A stretch of 64,000 nucleotides of DNA from an uncultured Rhodospirillaceae bacterium (GTDB lineage: Bacteria > Pseudomonadota > Alphaproteobacteria > CAAGCB01 > CAG-977). Positions within the stretch are counted from its first letter, which is position 1; every line of letters starts with the position of its first letter. The notes beneath the pieces were generated by a model that saw only the letters and a program-made list of their open reading frames with translations, was not told where the DNA came from and searched no databases. Of this stretch, positions 42,628 to 51,652 are shown piece by piece. The position numbers and the translations under genes are program-made. The DNA lies in NCBI GenBank assembly GCA_900550445.1, contig URSF01000002.1:1-64000 (forward strand), given 5' to 3'.

Positions 42628-43618
42628 TCTGGTTACCGTCAGCGCCGACGACGGGGAAGTTCGTCTGGACCGCTGGTTCAAACGCCACTATCCGCAGGTG
42701 ACACACGGACATTTGGAAAAGCTGCTGCGTACCAAGCAGATCAAAGTTGACGGCAAAAAAGCACTTTCATCGCAGCGTGTGACGCCCGGACAGATAATCC
42801 GCGTGCCGCCTTTGCCGGAAAAAGGATCGCCGCTGGGACAGGCGAAAATCCGGCGGGACAGCGTTGTCGTTTCGGATCAAGACGCCGCGTTTGTGCAAAG
42901 TTTGGTTTTATACAAAGATAACGATGTTCTGGTCTTGAATAAACCGGCCGGGCTGGCCGTACAGGGCGGGACGGGGATTACGCGCCATCTGGACGGCATG
43001 CTGGCCGCGCTGCGTTTTGAAAAAAGCGAAAATCCGCGTCTGGTCCACCGTCTGGATAAGGACACCAGCGGTGTTTTGGTGTTGGCGCGGACGGCCGCGG
43101 CCGCGGCAAAGCTGGCAGAAGCTTTTCGTTCCCGGGAAGCAAAAAAGGTTTATTGGGCTTTGGTTTACGGAACCCCGGAAATCAAAGAAGGCAAAATCAG
43201 CGCGAAGCTTTTGAAATGTTCCGGAGAACATGGCGGAGAATCCGTGCGTGTTGATGAAAAAAACGGGCAGAGCGCCGTGACGCTGTATCGCGTTGTCGAT
43301 GAAGTTTATAAAAAGGCGGCTTGGCTGGAATTAATGCCGCTGACGGGACGGACGCACCAGCTGCGGGTGCACAGCGCCTATATGGGACACCCGATCGTCG
43401 GGGACGCGAAGTATGCCGGCAAAGAATATCAGGCGGAATATTTGAAATTCGGCCGTGATCTGCATTTGCATGCCCGGGCGCTGCGTATGCCTTTGCCTAA
43501 CGGTAAAATGCTGGAAGTTTATGCGCCGTTATCCGAAAAAATGGCCGACAGTTTTGATTTTCTGGGTTTTTCTTATAAAAAACCGGAAAATCCGTTTAAA
43601 AAATTTCCTTTGATGTAA
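42614..43618 (+). CDS. rluC: RluC/RluD-family pseudouridine synthase
   Basis: A 334-residue pseudouridine synthase with an N-terminal S4 RNA-binding domain (RLDRWFKRHYPQVTHGHLEKLL) and the catalytic motif LVHRLDKDTSGVLVLART (Asp nucleophile) at about residue 145. The GRTHQLRVHSAYMGHPIVGDAKY motif is near 250. Most relatives modify positions 955/2504/2580 of 23S rRNA (RluC), but RluD is possible. It is encoded just before asmA and the ATP12 gene; rluC followed by ATP12 is a frequent alphaproteobacterial neighbourhood. Confidence 0.92.
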   Translation: MAGVNLVTVSADDGEVRLDRWFKRHYPQVTHGHLEKLLRTKQIKVDGKKALSSQRVTPGQIIRVPPLPEKGSPLGQAKIRRDSVVVSDQDAAFVQSLVLYKDNDVLVLNKPAGLAVQGGTGITRHLDGMLAALRFEKSENPRLVHRLDKDTSGVLVLARTAAAAAKLAEAFRSREAKKVYWALVYGTPEIKEGKISAKLLKCSGEHGGESVRVDEKNGQSAVTLYRVVDEVYKKAAWLELMPLTGRTHQLRVHSAYMGHPIVGDAKYAGKEYQAEYLKFGRDLHLHARALRMPLPNGKMLEVYAPLSEKMADSFDFLGFSYKKPENPFKKFPLM

Positions 43619-43629
43619 GGAGAAAATGA

Positions 43630-45756
43630 ATGAAAAAAGTTTTACTTGCAATTTTGGTTTTTGTCGCTTTATGCGCTTTGGTCGGTTTTTGGACATTGCG
43701 GGATTTTGATCAGAAACTGCGTTCGGAAGTGATCGCGGTTGTGTCGGAAAAAACGGGGCGTTCTTTGGTTATTAACGGAGAAACCAAAACGCATTTTTCA
43801 CTTTCTCCCCGCGTTACGATCAACGATATTAAATTTACAAACGCTTCTTGGGCGGAAGAACCGTACATGGCGCAGATTGACAACCTGTCCGTGGAAGCCG
43901 AACTGATGCCTTTGTTCAGCCGGCAGGTTAAAATAAAACGCTTTGTTTTAAACGGAGTACGCCTGAATCTGGAGATAGATCAAAACGGCAAAAACAACTG
44001 GACGTTTTTAAGCAAAAAGACGCAGCCGGCCGGACAGACGGAAAAAGCCGCTGAGAAAACGGACGGAGAGTCAAAGGAAAAAACATTCGGTTTCGAAGTC
44101 AACGATCTGGTTTTGCAAAATGTCAGTACAGTTTTGCTTGACCGGCAGAAAGACGAAACATTCAACGCGTCTTTGAATACGTTAAACATGCAGTCGGGCG
44201 AAGACGGCATGACCTTGACGTCCGAATGGACGGTGCAGGGGGAAGCGTTTTCCCTGTCGGCGAAAACGGACGCTTTAACGTCTTTGTTCGGCGGAAAAAC
44301 GCCTTATCGTTTTACGGCGGAAATCAATAATCCGAAACTGGCCGTTAAAATAGACGGAACGATTGCGCAGCCGTTAAAGGTCAATCAGGTTAACGCGTCC
44401 CTCAAGGCCGATGTGACGGATATTTCCGTCTTAAGTCCTTTTGTCGGCTGGCAGCTGCCGGCGGTGAAAAATATGGTTTTGACGGCGCAGATTGCCGGGA
44501 CGCCGAATAATTTATCCGTTCCGGCCTTTGAGGTGTCAATGGGAAACGCCGAATCGTTTTTGGCTAAAGCAGCCGGGAATGTGCGTTCCGTTAAACCTTT
44601 GGTCGTGCAGGTTCAGGCCGATGTCGACGCGCCGGATATGAAACGGATTTCCGGATTGCCCGCGCTGCCGGTTTCAAAAATGTCGGTGCGGGCGGAAATT
44701 GACAAAGGCGTCGCGTTGGAAAAACTGGCTGTGAAAATCGGCAATTCCGATCTGTCCGGCAGCATTTTGGTTCATACGGATCAGAATCTGGCGGTATATG
44801 CCAATGTTCATTCCGGGCAGCTGGATTTGTCCGAATTGCTGGGAGTGGCGCCGGTTCGTCCGAAACAACTGTCCGATTCAAAAAAACAATCTTCTCCTCA
44901 AACAGAAAATCCGCGTGTTTTTTCAGAAAAACCGCTGCCGTTCGGCCGGCTGAAAGCCGCCGATATTAATGTTACGGCCGGTATTGATAAGCTGATCGCC
45001 GCAGACAAAACAAATCTGGGGAAAGTTGCCGTTACGGCTTTGATGCGGGACGGAAAATTCACTTTATCGAATTTCAGTCTGGCAAATTATGTTTCCGCGC
45101 GGGCGGTGCTGGACGCTTCGGGTAAAACGGCGGCCGCGGAAGCTGATGTCAAATTTAATAAAATGCCGTTGGCATTATTTTACGCCAAGAAAGGTCTTGA
45201 CCGCGGAACATTGACGGGATCGGTTCGTTTAAACAGCCGCGGTGTTTCTCAAAGCGCTCTGGCTGCCGCCTTAAACGGCCGGATTTTCCTGAACATAAAA
45301 GACGTTCATATTAATTCGTTTCGTTTAATTGAATTGCCGGCTTTTTTGTCTTTCCTGTCTCCCGCCGATAAAACACAGCCGTTGACGGTTTCATGCGCTG
45401 TTGTCAATGTGCCGGTGAAAAACGGCGTTTTGACGTCTGTCAAAAAAATCGGCATGGAAAGCAACCTGTTTGATCTGCAGGTCAACGGCGATATCAATCT
45501 GGGAACGGAAAAGATGAATTTGAAAGTTGACGTTTCGCCGCGTTCGGAAGGGATTTTGGAAGCCGTGTTCAATTCCGTTTCCATCGGCGGAACGCTGGCT
45601 TTGCCGTCCGTCCGCGTCAATGCGGAAAAAACGTTTGACCGGGCTTTGTCTTTGGGAATGGCGTTCTTTATGGGCGGAAAAGAAGCCGCAAAAGAACTGG
45701 TTCGTCAGGAAGCGTTGAAAAACGTTTGTGCGGACGCTTTGGCGGCAGACAAATGA
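43630..45756 (+). CDS. asmA: AsmA-family envelope protein
   Basis: A 708-residue protein with an N-terminal membrane anchor (about 1-22) and a long periplasmic beta-rich body. N-terminal AsmA wording includes LVINGETKTHFSLSPRVTINDIKFTNASW, and the C-terminal AsmA_2-like part includes LNGRIFLNIKDVHINSF and NLFDLQVNGDINLGTEKMNLKVD. AsmA proteins belong to the bridge-like lipid-transfer superfamily with roles in outer-membrane phospholipid supply. It follows rluC closely and overlaps the ATP12 gene by 4 bases. Confidence 0.9.
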   Translation: MKKVLLAILVFVALCALVGFWTLRDFDQKLRSEVIAVVSEKTGRSLVINGETKTHFSLSPRVTINDIKFTNASWAEEPYMAQIDNLSVEAELMPLFSRQVKIKRFVLNGVRLNLEIDQNGKNNWTFLSKKTQPAGQTEKAAEKTDGESKEKTFGFEVNDLVLQNVSTVLLDRQKDETFNASLNTLNMQSGEDGMTLTSEWTVQGEAFSLSAKTDALTSLFGGKTPYRFTAEINNPKLAVKIDGTIAQPLKVNQVNASLKADVTDISVLSPFVGWQLPAVKNMVLTAQIAGTPNNLSVPAFEVSMGNAESFLAKAAGNVRSVKPLVVQVQADVDAPDMKRISGLPALPVSKMSVRAEIDKGVALEKLAVKIGNSDLSGSILVHTDQNLAVYANVHSGQLDLSELLGVAPVRPKQLSDSKKQSSPQTENPRVFSEKPLPFGRLKAADINVTAGIDKLIAADKTNLGKVAVTALMRDGKFTLSNFSLANYVSARAVLDASGKTAAAEADVKFNKMPLALFYAKKGLDRGTLTGSVRLNSRGVSQSALAAALNGRIFLNIKDVHINSFRLIELPAFLSFLSPADKTQPLTVSCAVVNVPVKNGVLTSVKKIGMESNLFDLQVNGDINLGTEKMNLKVDVSPRSEGILEAVFNSVSIGGTLALPSVRVNAEKTFDRALSLGMAFFMGGKEAAKELVRQEALKNVCADALAADK

Positions 45757-46220
45757 CAGACGGGGAACGTTTGAAAAGAACGCGGGAACAAATCGAATTC
45801 GCCGCGGCGGATACGGTTTGTTTCTTTGCGCCGTATCCTGCGGCTTTGACAAAACTGCAGCAGGAAAAATGGCAGCCCGTTATTGATAAGATCAATGCGG
45901 CCGGCTGCGATTTTCGTCCTTCAACGGGCTTTGAAGTCAGGCCGTTATCGGACAGGACAAAAGCCTTTCTGGAACAAAGGCTGAATGCTTTAAGCGATGA
46001 GGCTTTTAACGCTTTTTGCGCCGTGTCGGGCGGGTGTCGGTCCGTTATTTTGGCTTTGCATGTTTTGGACGGTTTTCTGTCGGCGGATCAGGCTTTTGAT
46101 CTGGCCGTTTTGGAAGAAACGTATCAAAATCGGTTCTGGACGGCGGACGAAGAAGCCGCCGCGGCCAGACAAAACCGCAGACAGGCCGTGATACGGGCTG
46201 CCGGTAAATTGAAAGGATAG
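45753..46220 (+). CDS. ATP12-like F1-ATPase assembly chaperone, short form
   Basis: A 155-residue protein matching the C-terminal part of ATP12 chaperones, which help assemble the F1 alpha subunit. Recognisable pieces are DTVCFFAPYPAALTKLQQEKWQPVIDKI, a late GxxxVILALHVLDGFLSADQAFDLAVLEE segment and the ending TYQNRFWTADEEAAAARQNR. Family members in alphaproteobacteria are usually about 230-250 residues, so about 80-90 N-terminal residues are absent. The ATG overlaps the asmA stop (ATGA) and no longer frame exists upstream. This looks like a naturally short version, not a truncation by stop codon. Confidence 0.8.
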   Translation: MTDGERLKRTREQIEFAAADTVCFFAPYPAALTKLQQEKWQPVIDKINAAGCDFRPSTGFEVRPLSDRTKAFLEQRLNALSDEAFNAFCAVSGGCRSVILALHVLDGFLSADQAFDLAVLEETYQNRFWTADEEAAAARQNRRQAVIRAAGKLKG

Positions 46221-46226
46221 GTTAAA

Positions 46227-46523
46227 ATGGCTGAAGAAATTGTGCATATTCGGATTCACGGACGTGTTCAGGGTGTTTTTTACCGCCAGTGGACAATGAC
46301 CGAAGCCCGCGCGCGCGGCTTGTCCGGTTGGGTGCGTAACCGCGTTGACGGAACGGTCGAAGCCGTTTTTAAAGGCGAAACGGATATTATCGCCGATATG
46401 GTGAAAGCATGCAAACGCGGATCTCCGCGCGCTTTTGTGACCAAAGTTGAATATCAGCTGGCGCCTGACGCCGTTATGGAAGAAATCGTTGACGGAACCT
46501 TTGACCAGAAAAGGACGGTGTAG
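46227..46523 (+). CDS. acyP: Acylphosphatase
   Basis: A 98-residue enzyme that hydrolyses acyl phosphates. The signature IRIHGRVQGVFYRQWTMTEARARGLSGWVRNRVDGTVEAVF is at residues 7-47, with the catalytic Arg in GRVQGVFYR and the Asn in WVRNR. It begins 6 bases after the ATP12 gene and is followed at once by a small acetyltransferase gene. Confidence 0.95.
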   Translation: MAEEIVHIRIHGRVQGVFYRQWTMTEARARGLSGWVRNRVDGTVEAVFKGETDIIADMVKACKRGSPRAFVTKVEYQLAPDAVMEEIVDGTFDQKRTV

Positions 46524-46524
46524 A

Positions 46525-46791
46525 ATGGAAATCAGGCACGATGAAAAAAATCATACGTTTGAAACGATGATTGACGGAAAACGGTCGCATTTGGATTATG
46601 AAATTCAAAAAGAAGGCGCGCGTGAAAAAATGCTGTTTACGCATACTTTTGCCGCGCCGGAACATCGGGGGAAAGGGGTGGCGGCCGCTTTGACCGAAGC
46701 CGGATTGAAGTACGCGCGCGAAAACGGATATGAAATCGTGCCGTTATGTTCGTATGTGGCAGCTTATTTAGAACGCCACCCGCAGGATTGA
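46525..46791 (+). CDS. Small GNAT-type acetyltransferase (COG2388/YidJ-like)
   Basis: An 88-residue short GNAT domain. ATG 46525, 1 base after the acyP stop, opens MEIRHDEKNHTFETMIDGKR. The acetyl-CoA motif is FAAPEHRGKGVAAALTEAGLKYARENG, and the late VPLCSYVAAYLERHP is diagnostic of this small subgroup. The substrate is unknown. Confidence 0.9.
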   Translation: MEIRHDEKNHTFETMIDGKRSHLDYEIQKEGAREKMLFTHTFAAPEHRGKGVAAALTEAGLKYARENGYEIVPLCSYVAAYLERHPQD

Positions 46792-46812
46792 ACGGTCGGC
46801 GCGTTTTTTCGG

Positions 46813-46841
46813 TTGCTTATCCGGCGCAAGTCTGGTATTAC
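46813..46841 (+). promoter_or_regulatory. Promoter of tRNA-Leu
   Basis: TTGCTT (46813-46818), a 17-base spacer and TATTAC (46836-46841) sit 13 bases before the tRNA. Confidence 0.5.
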
Positions 46842-46854
46842 CTTTGATAAATGT

Positions 46855-46941
<87 letters not shown>

Positions 46942-46955
46942 TTTTTCCCTGATTA

Positions 46956-47378
46956 TTATAATTTTTTGATAAAGCAGATAATTCTGTTGGCTTCGGTAAA
47001 TCCGCTTTTGACGTGAAAGTTAAATCCGTCGATGTTTTGATATTCGCAGTCGCCGGCAAATTCCTGGCAGCCCTTTGCTGCGGCCCATTGTTCGCATTTA
47101 TTCAACAGTTGTTTGCCGTATCCTTTTTTTCTGTACTTTTCTGCGACAAAGATGCCTTCCAAATATCCGACGGGACTGCTTTGCGCTCCTTCGACATAAT
47201 CGTGTCGCAGCTGGCATTGGGCAAATCCGGCCGGGCTGTCATTTTCAAATAAAATAAAAAAAACGGCGTCGTCGGTCTCAAATTCACATTTTAATTCGTC
47301 AACCGTATGTGACGGCCATAGCTTGACGGCCAAATCGGCTAACAGGGAAATATCAGTTTTTTTTGCTTCTCGGATCAT
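46956..47378 (-). CDS. GNAT acetyltransferase resembling aminoglycoside 6'-N-acetyltransferases
   Basis: A 140-residue GNAT enzyme. The text DYVEGAQSSPVGYLEGIFVAEKYRKKGYGKQLLNKCEQWA, CQEFAGDCEYQN and FNFHVKSGFTEANRIICFIK follows the AAC(6')-I pattern closely (DYVEG, SSPVGYLEGI, Y/EF.SDCE, NRI.CF.K). The acetyl-CoA loop is KYRKKGYGKQL. Real substrate and any resistance phenotype are unknown; chromosomal relatives often act on other amines. ATG 47378 with GGAAAAG just upstream is preferred to the start at 47423. It is convergent with the tRNA-Leu gene. Confidence 0.8.
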   Translation of the reverse strand: MIREAKKTDISLLADLAVKLWPSHTVDELKCEFETDDAVFFILFENDSPAGFAQCQLRHDYVEGAQSSPVGYLEGIFVAEKYRKKGYGKQLLNKCEQWAAAKGCQEFAGDCEYQNIDGFNFHVKSGFTEANRIICFIKKL

Positions 47379-47467
47379 CTTTTCCAACTGATTGATTAAT
47401 ATTACGGTGTTTCTATATATCAAAAAAAGGTATCATATCTAAACCGAATTTTACAAAGGAGAATGCC

Positions 47468-48913
47468 ATGCCCGCCGTTTCGTTGATTTATCCGCCCGGA
47501 CTGTTGTTTCAGCGCGGCGAAGACAGATGCCAGTCGAACATTGATTCTTCCACGGCAACTTCTATGCGCGCCTGTAATGATCTGGGGTATGCGGCGGCGG
47601 TTTTAAAGCAAAAAGGTTTTGATGTTTTTTTAAAAGATTATCAGACAGAACACCTGTCTTTGAACGATCTGGCTGCAGATTTGAAAAACAACTGTTGCGA
47701 TATGTTGATGCTCAGTACGACAAATGCAACTGTTTTTACGGATTTGGAAATTGTAAAACGGCTGAAAGAAATTTTTCCCGCCCTGTGTGTTGTTTTAAAA
47801 GGGGCGATTTTTTTTGACCCCGAAGACGGTCTGCTGGCTCAGCTGGATCTGACGGACGTCGATTATCTGATCGGCGGCGAATCCGATTTTATTATCGGCG
47901 ATTTGGCTGCGGCTCATTTTTATGATCAGGCGAAGCTGCCTTTGATCGGAGGAATCCTGTATAAAAAAGACGGTCGGTGGGTAAAAACGGATTTTACGCG
48001 TTGGCACGACGATCTGGACGATCTGCCTTTTCCCGACCGCGCGTTGATGAATAACGCGCTTTACCTGCGTCCGGATACGCAGGAAAAGCAGGCGACGATC
48101 GCTACGTCGCGCGGGTGCCCGTCGAATTGTATCTTTTGTCTGACGCCGCATATCTCCGGCAAAAGGTTGCGCTTGCGGTCGCCGGAAAACATTTTTGCCG
48201 AAATTCAACAATGTTATGAACAGTTCGGAATCAGGAACTTCTTTTTCAAATCGGACACGTTTACGATCAACAAAGCCTGGACGACGGCTTTGTGCGACCT
48301 GATCGTCAATTCGCCTTTACGCGGCAAAATCGAATGGGTTGCCAATTCGCGGGTTAATCCGATTGATCAGGAAACTTTGGTTAAGATGAAACAGGCAGGG
48401 TGCTGGCTGGTGGCGTTCGGTTTTGAATCGGGCAGTCCCGAATCTTTGGAAAAAATGAAAAAAGGCGCGACGGTTGAGCAAAATAAAGTCGCTGCCGCAA
48501 TGGCTAAAAAGGCCGGGTTGAAGGTTTACGGTTTTTACCTGATCGGTTTTCCGTGGGAAGATCGGAAACATTTGGAACAGACGGAAAAGCTGATATTTGA
48601 CATTGATGCCGATTTTATCGAATTGCATATTGCCACGCCGTTTTACGGGACGGAATTATATGAAATGGCCGGAACGGCCGGGTTGATTGACGAAAGTGTT
48701 TTGGGCAAAGATTACTTTAATGCGCCGACGGTCGGAACACGGCATTTGTCGATTGATGAAATTGAACGTTTCCGCAAACGGGTGATTCTGAAATATCATC
48801 TGCGGCCGTCGTATATTTTGCGCAAGCTTTGGCAGGCGGCGTTAAAGCCGAGGATATTGAAAAACTATTTTGTTTTTGGACTTAAACTGATTAAAAACAC
48901 TTTGAAACGGTAA
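47468..48913 (+). CDS. B12-binding-domain radical SAM protein
   Basis: A 481-residue radical SAM enzyme. The N-terminal part (about 1-165) has the cobalamin-binding-like fold of this class (SLIYPPGLLFQRG; LVVLKGAIFF-like strands; GGESDFIIGDL). The Fe-S motif CPSNCIFC (CxxxCxxC) is near residue 217, followed by LRLRSPENIFAEIQQCYEQFG and WVANSRVNPIDQETLVKMKQAGC. The C-terminal 60 residues form a helical extension. The reaction (methylation or rearrangement) cannot be read from sequence; the family also makes hopanoids, antibiotics and tetrapyrroles. It stands alone with GGAG before the ATG. Confidence 0.85.
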   Translation: MPAVSLIYPPGLLFQRGEDRCQSNIDSSTATSMRACNDLGYAAAVLKQKGFDVFLKDYQTEHLSLNDLAADLKNNCCDMLMLSTTNATVFTDLEIVKRLKEIFPALCVVLKGAIFFDPEDGLLAQLDLTDVDYLIGGESDFIIGDLAAAHFYDQAKLPLIGGILYKKDGRWVKTDFTRWHDDLDDLPFPDRALMNNALYLRPDTQEKQATIATSRGCPSNCIFCLTPHISGKRLRLRSPENIFAEIQQCYEQFGIRNFFFKSDTFTINKAWTTALCDLIVNSPLRGKIEWVANSRVNPIDQETLVKMKQAGCWLVAFGFESGSPESLEKMKKGATVEQNKVAAAMAKKAGLKVYGFYLIGFPWEDRKHLEQTEKLIFDIDADFIELHIATPFYGTELYEMAGTAGLIDESVLGKDYFNAPTVGTRHLSIDEIERFRKRVILKYHLRPSYILRKLWQAALKPRILKNYFVFGLKLIKNTLKR

Positions 48914-48953
48914 TTAAGTTTGATCAGCCGGCCGGGAACAGCTATATGTGCTT

Positions 48954-50078
48954 TTATTCGACATTTACGGGGTCGGGATAGCGCCAAATCTCATTTTCAA
49001 AGTTTTTTAACAGTAGAAAATCACCGTCTCTGCCGACACAACGTTGATCATTAATAATAATCTTTCCCCCGCCGCCCGGAATGTCAATCGCGTAAGTCGG
49101 AACGGCATATCCCGACGTATGACCGCGCAGGGCATTGATTAATTCGATTCCTTTAGATACCGGGACGCGAAAATGCATTGATCCCGCAATCGGATCGCAT
49201 TGAAACAGATAATAGGGGCGAACTCTGACTTTTAATAATTCATGCATCAGTTTTTTTAATGTTTCCGCGTCATCGTTCACGCCTTTTAACAAAACTGTCT
49301 GAGACCCGGCCGGAATACCCGCGTCGGCAATGCGTTCGCAAGCTTTGGCCGTTTCAGGCGTCATTTCGTCCGGGTGGGTAAAATGCAGACTGAAAAAAAC
49401 GGGGTGATACCGGCGTATCACTTTCATCAGCCGGGGCGTAATGCGCATAGGCAGGACCGCAGGCACTTTTGAACCGATACGAATCATTTCAACATGTTTG
49501 ATTTTACGCAGGGTCGATAACAGGTAATCAAGCGTTTCGTCGTTCATGGTCAGCGGATCGCCGCCGGAAACCAGAACGTCGCGAATTTCCGGGTGTGAAC
49601 GGATATAGTCAAATGCTTTTTTCCAGTTTTGTATTAATCCGGCTGTTTCGGAACAAGACGCGTGCCGGCCGACCAGTCTGGAACGCGTGCAGTATCGACA
49701 ATAAGCCGAACAATATTGCGTCGTTAAAAACAGGACTCTGTCCGGATAACGGTGTATCAGGCCGGGGGCGGTCTGACAGGGTTCTTCGCCCAACGGATCG
49801 TCTGTTTCGCCGGTACTAAGTATTTTTTCGGCCAATGACGGCAGCATTGTTTTGCGCAGAGGGGAATTGCGCAGTAAAGAAGCATAATACGGCGTAACGG
49901 CTGTCGGAAAAGCGTCTGTTTGGCTTAAGGCTTGCGTTTCTGCCGGTGTTAAATCCAAAATACGCGCGATTTGCCCGTATGTCGTCAGCCGATTTGCCAG
50001 CTGCCAGCGCCAGTCGTTCCACTGTGTTGCCGAAACATCGGGAAAAAAGCGTTTACGAAATAAACCGGCTTCTGTCAT
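48954..50078 (-). CDS. KamA-family radical SAM aminomutase (lysine 2,3-aminomutase-like)
   Basis: A 374-residue protein. The N-terminus (QWNDWRWQLANRLTT) matches the KamA start. The radical SAM motif CSAYCRYCTRSRLVG is near residue 120, DVLVSGGDPLTM is near 165, and PGGGGKI near 345 carries the PLP-binding lysine. Members interconvert lysine and beta-lysine; the EpmB subfamily makes (R)-beta-lysine for EF-P. At 374 residues it lies between the two usual sizes. No epmA or efp gene is nearby. Confidence 0.88.
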   Translation of the reverse strand: MTEAGLFRKRFFPDVSATQWNDWRWQLANRLTTYGQIARILDLTPAETQALSQTDAFPTAVTPYYASLLRNSPLRKTMLPSLAEKILSTGETDDPLGEEPCQTAPGLIHRYPDRVLFLTTQYCSAYCRYCTRSRLVGRHASCSETAGLIQNWKKAFDYIRSHPEIRDVLVSGGDPLTMNDETLDYLLSTLRKIKHVEMIRIGSKVPAVLPMRITPRLMKVIRRYHPVFFSLHFTHPDEMTPETAKACERIADAGIPAGSQTVLLKGVNDDAETLKKLMHELLKVRVRPYYLFQCDPIAGSMHFRVPVSKGIELINALRGHTSGYAVPTYAIDIPGGGGKIIINDQRCVGRDGDFLLLKNFENEIWRYPDPVNVE

Positions 50079-50149
50079 TTTAGTAAAAGTCCTTTCATAA
50101 AACGAATTGTTTTAGTACAGTAAAATAAATAGCCCAAAGGAGGGGAAAA

Positions 50150-50422
50150 ATGAAAAAGTTTTTTTTAGCAATTATCTTGTTTTTTAACTTTTTGCCCTTA
50201 TCCGTTGATGCGGCAACGATTCAAAATCTGGACAATAAACCATATTCGCTGGTTGTAAAACAGGACGACGAAACGTTTCAGGTATTAATTGATTCTAACG
50301 GCACAATCAAGGATTTGTGCGCTTTTTGTACCATCGAAGTCGTCGGGTTCAGCCTGCTGGACGTTGAAAATGATCCGTATCTGGTTATCCGCGGCGGGGT
50401 ATTAAGCATACAGGAACAATAA
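50150..50422 (+). CDS. Small secreted protein with a CxxC motif, unknown
   Basis: A 90-residue protein I do not recognise. The signal peptide covers about 1-21 (MKKFFLAIILFFNFLPLSVDA). The mature part is beta-like, with DNKPYSLVVKQDDETFQVLID and a CAFC motif near residue 57. AAAGGAGGGGAAAA precedes the ATG, a strong ribosome binding site. It lies 185 bases before the pilin-like gene. There is no close neighbour in operon. Confidence 0.75.
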   Translation: MKKFFLAIILFFNFLPLSVDAATIQNLDNKPYSLVVKQDDETFQVLIDSNGTIKDLCAFCTIEVVGFSLLDVENDPYLVIRGGVLSIQEQ

Positions 50423-50606
50423 AACGGCGTTTTGTTAAAAAAAATTGCTGTTTTCCGGCAAATAAAGCCGGATAAGGGTATGTTTTTTAAATAAAAAAAT
50501 GAAACGGATATGACTTTCGTCATAGAGTGTATGAAATATTGCAGAATTGTTTCAATCGGTTGCCTGCGTTAATCTGAAAGTATGATTAAATACAAGGAGA
50601 ACTGAA

Positions 50607-51182
50607 ATGAAAAACATGCATTCACAAGAAACCGGCCGTTCCATGGTCGAAATGCTGGGTGTTCTGGCGATCGTCGGCGTTTTGTCGGTCGGCGGTATCG
50701 CGGGTTATTCTCAGGCAATGTCAAAATTTAAAGTAACAAAGGCAATGGACCAGGTGCAGACCATCATTACCAATATTCGTACGTTATATGCTTCACAGCG
50801 TACGTATTCTTCTTTAACGCCTGTTCAGGCTAAGGCGCTGGGAATTTTGACCGAGGAATCTGTCCAAGGTTCTAAAGGGTTAAATCCATTCGGCGGCGAA
50901 ATTGCTTTCAACGTAGGAACTAATAATCGTACATTCAAAATTAAATACTCGGGATTGACTCCTGAAGCCTGTGCCAAAATGGCAACGGCCGACTGGGGGG
51001 CTGACGAATCTTCAGGTTTGACGTCAATAACAGTCGGAACCGGAGCCGCAGCCGGAGCCGGAACAGTACACAAGTGGGCATCAACCGGTGAAACGAAAAA
51101 TTTATTGCCGGTGACTATTCAGGCCGCAGCCGCTGAGTGTGGAACTAAAACGGATGGTTTCGTTGAGTGGGAATACCGTTAA
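50607..51182 (+). CDS. Type IV pilin-like protein (prepilin N-terminus)
   Basis: A 191-residue pilin-type protein. A short basic/neutral leader ending in Gly precedes RSMVEMLGVLAIVGVLSVGGIAGYS; cleavage after Gly (residue 11) would give R+1, E+5, as type IV prepilin peptidases require. The hydrophobic alpha-1 helix is followed by a Cys-containing C-terminal domain with EACAKM and AAAECGT, probably a disulphide. AAGGAGAACTGAA precedes the ATG. No pilus assembly genes are near, so the assembly machinery must be encoded elsewhere. Confidence 0.85.
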   Translation: MKNMHSQETGRSMVEMLGVLAIVGVLSVGGIAGYSQAMSKFKVTKAMDQVQTIITNIRTLYASQRTYSSLTPVQAKALGILTEESVQGSKGLNPFGGEIAFNVGTNNRTFKIKYSGLTPEACAKMATADWGADESSGLTSITVGTGAAAGAGTVHKWASTGETKNLLPVTIQAAAAECGTKTDGFVEWEYR

Positions 51183-51202
51183 TCAAATTCGGTTAGCAAA
51201 AG

Positions 51203-51233
51203 AAAAACCGGTGAGTTTCTCACCGGTTTTTTT
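51203..51233 (+). terminator. Rho-independent terminator after the pilin gene
   Basis: A perfect 12-base stem AAAACCGGTGAG / CTCACCGGTTTT with a TTT loop, followed by TTT, lies about 20 bases after the stop. Confidence 0.9.
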
Positions 51234-51652
51234 GTGTTCGGAAAGCTCTATGTCGGGCGGCAAGAAACAGGAAAAAATCAAATCTGCAAGGAGGGCAATA
51301 GCTACCGTGGCAGTCCCATTGGGACAGACGGTACGAAATGGATCACTTCACTTTGTTCGTGATTTCGCTGATTTTAGGTTATGAGATTTTTATAACATAT
51401 TGAAAATAAATAAAAAATAGAAACAAGGGACAGAAAAATACTTTCGCCTTTAACTTCTAAATATTTAAAGAAATAAGAACTATGAAGTATTCTCAATTTT
51501 CTTTTGAATACTACAAAATCCGTTCAATAGTATCGTTTTTAAGCGATAGGCGGCTTAAACGTTGGAATAGATCGCTTTTAGCAATGTTTCTTTTGTATGA
51601 TTTGACGCGAAAATCTTATGTTATTCAATATTGACAAGGAATTTTTATCAAT
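51234..51652. other. AT-rich gene-poor interval
   Basis: Apart from one palindromic repeat copy, this interval holds no secure gene. A 50-codon frame (51482-51634, MKYSQFSFEYYKIRS...) has no convincing ribosome binding site and is probably chance. The bases around 51530-51580 can fold through AAGCGAT/ATCGCTT arms. Confidence 0.5.
51309..51343. repeat. Palindromic intergenic repeat, copy A
   Basis: This interval contains GGCAGTCC, one extra C, then 26 bases identical to copy B (52651-52676). It can form nested hairpins (TACCGT/ACGGTA and GTCCC/GGGAC). The right-hand arm differs from copy B after GGAT. Confidence 0.75.

Noticed and set aside
51482..51634. Fifty-codon ORF before the HEPN/MNT pair
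   Set aside because: No convincing ribosome binding site or similarity; AT-rich DNA yields such frames by chance.
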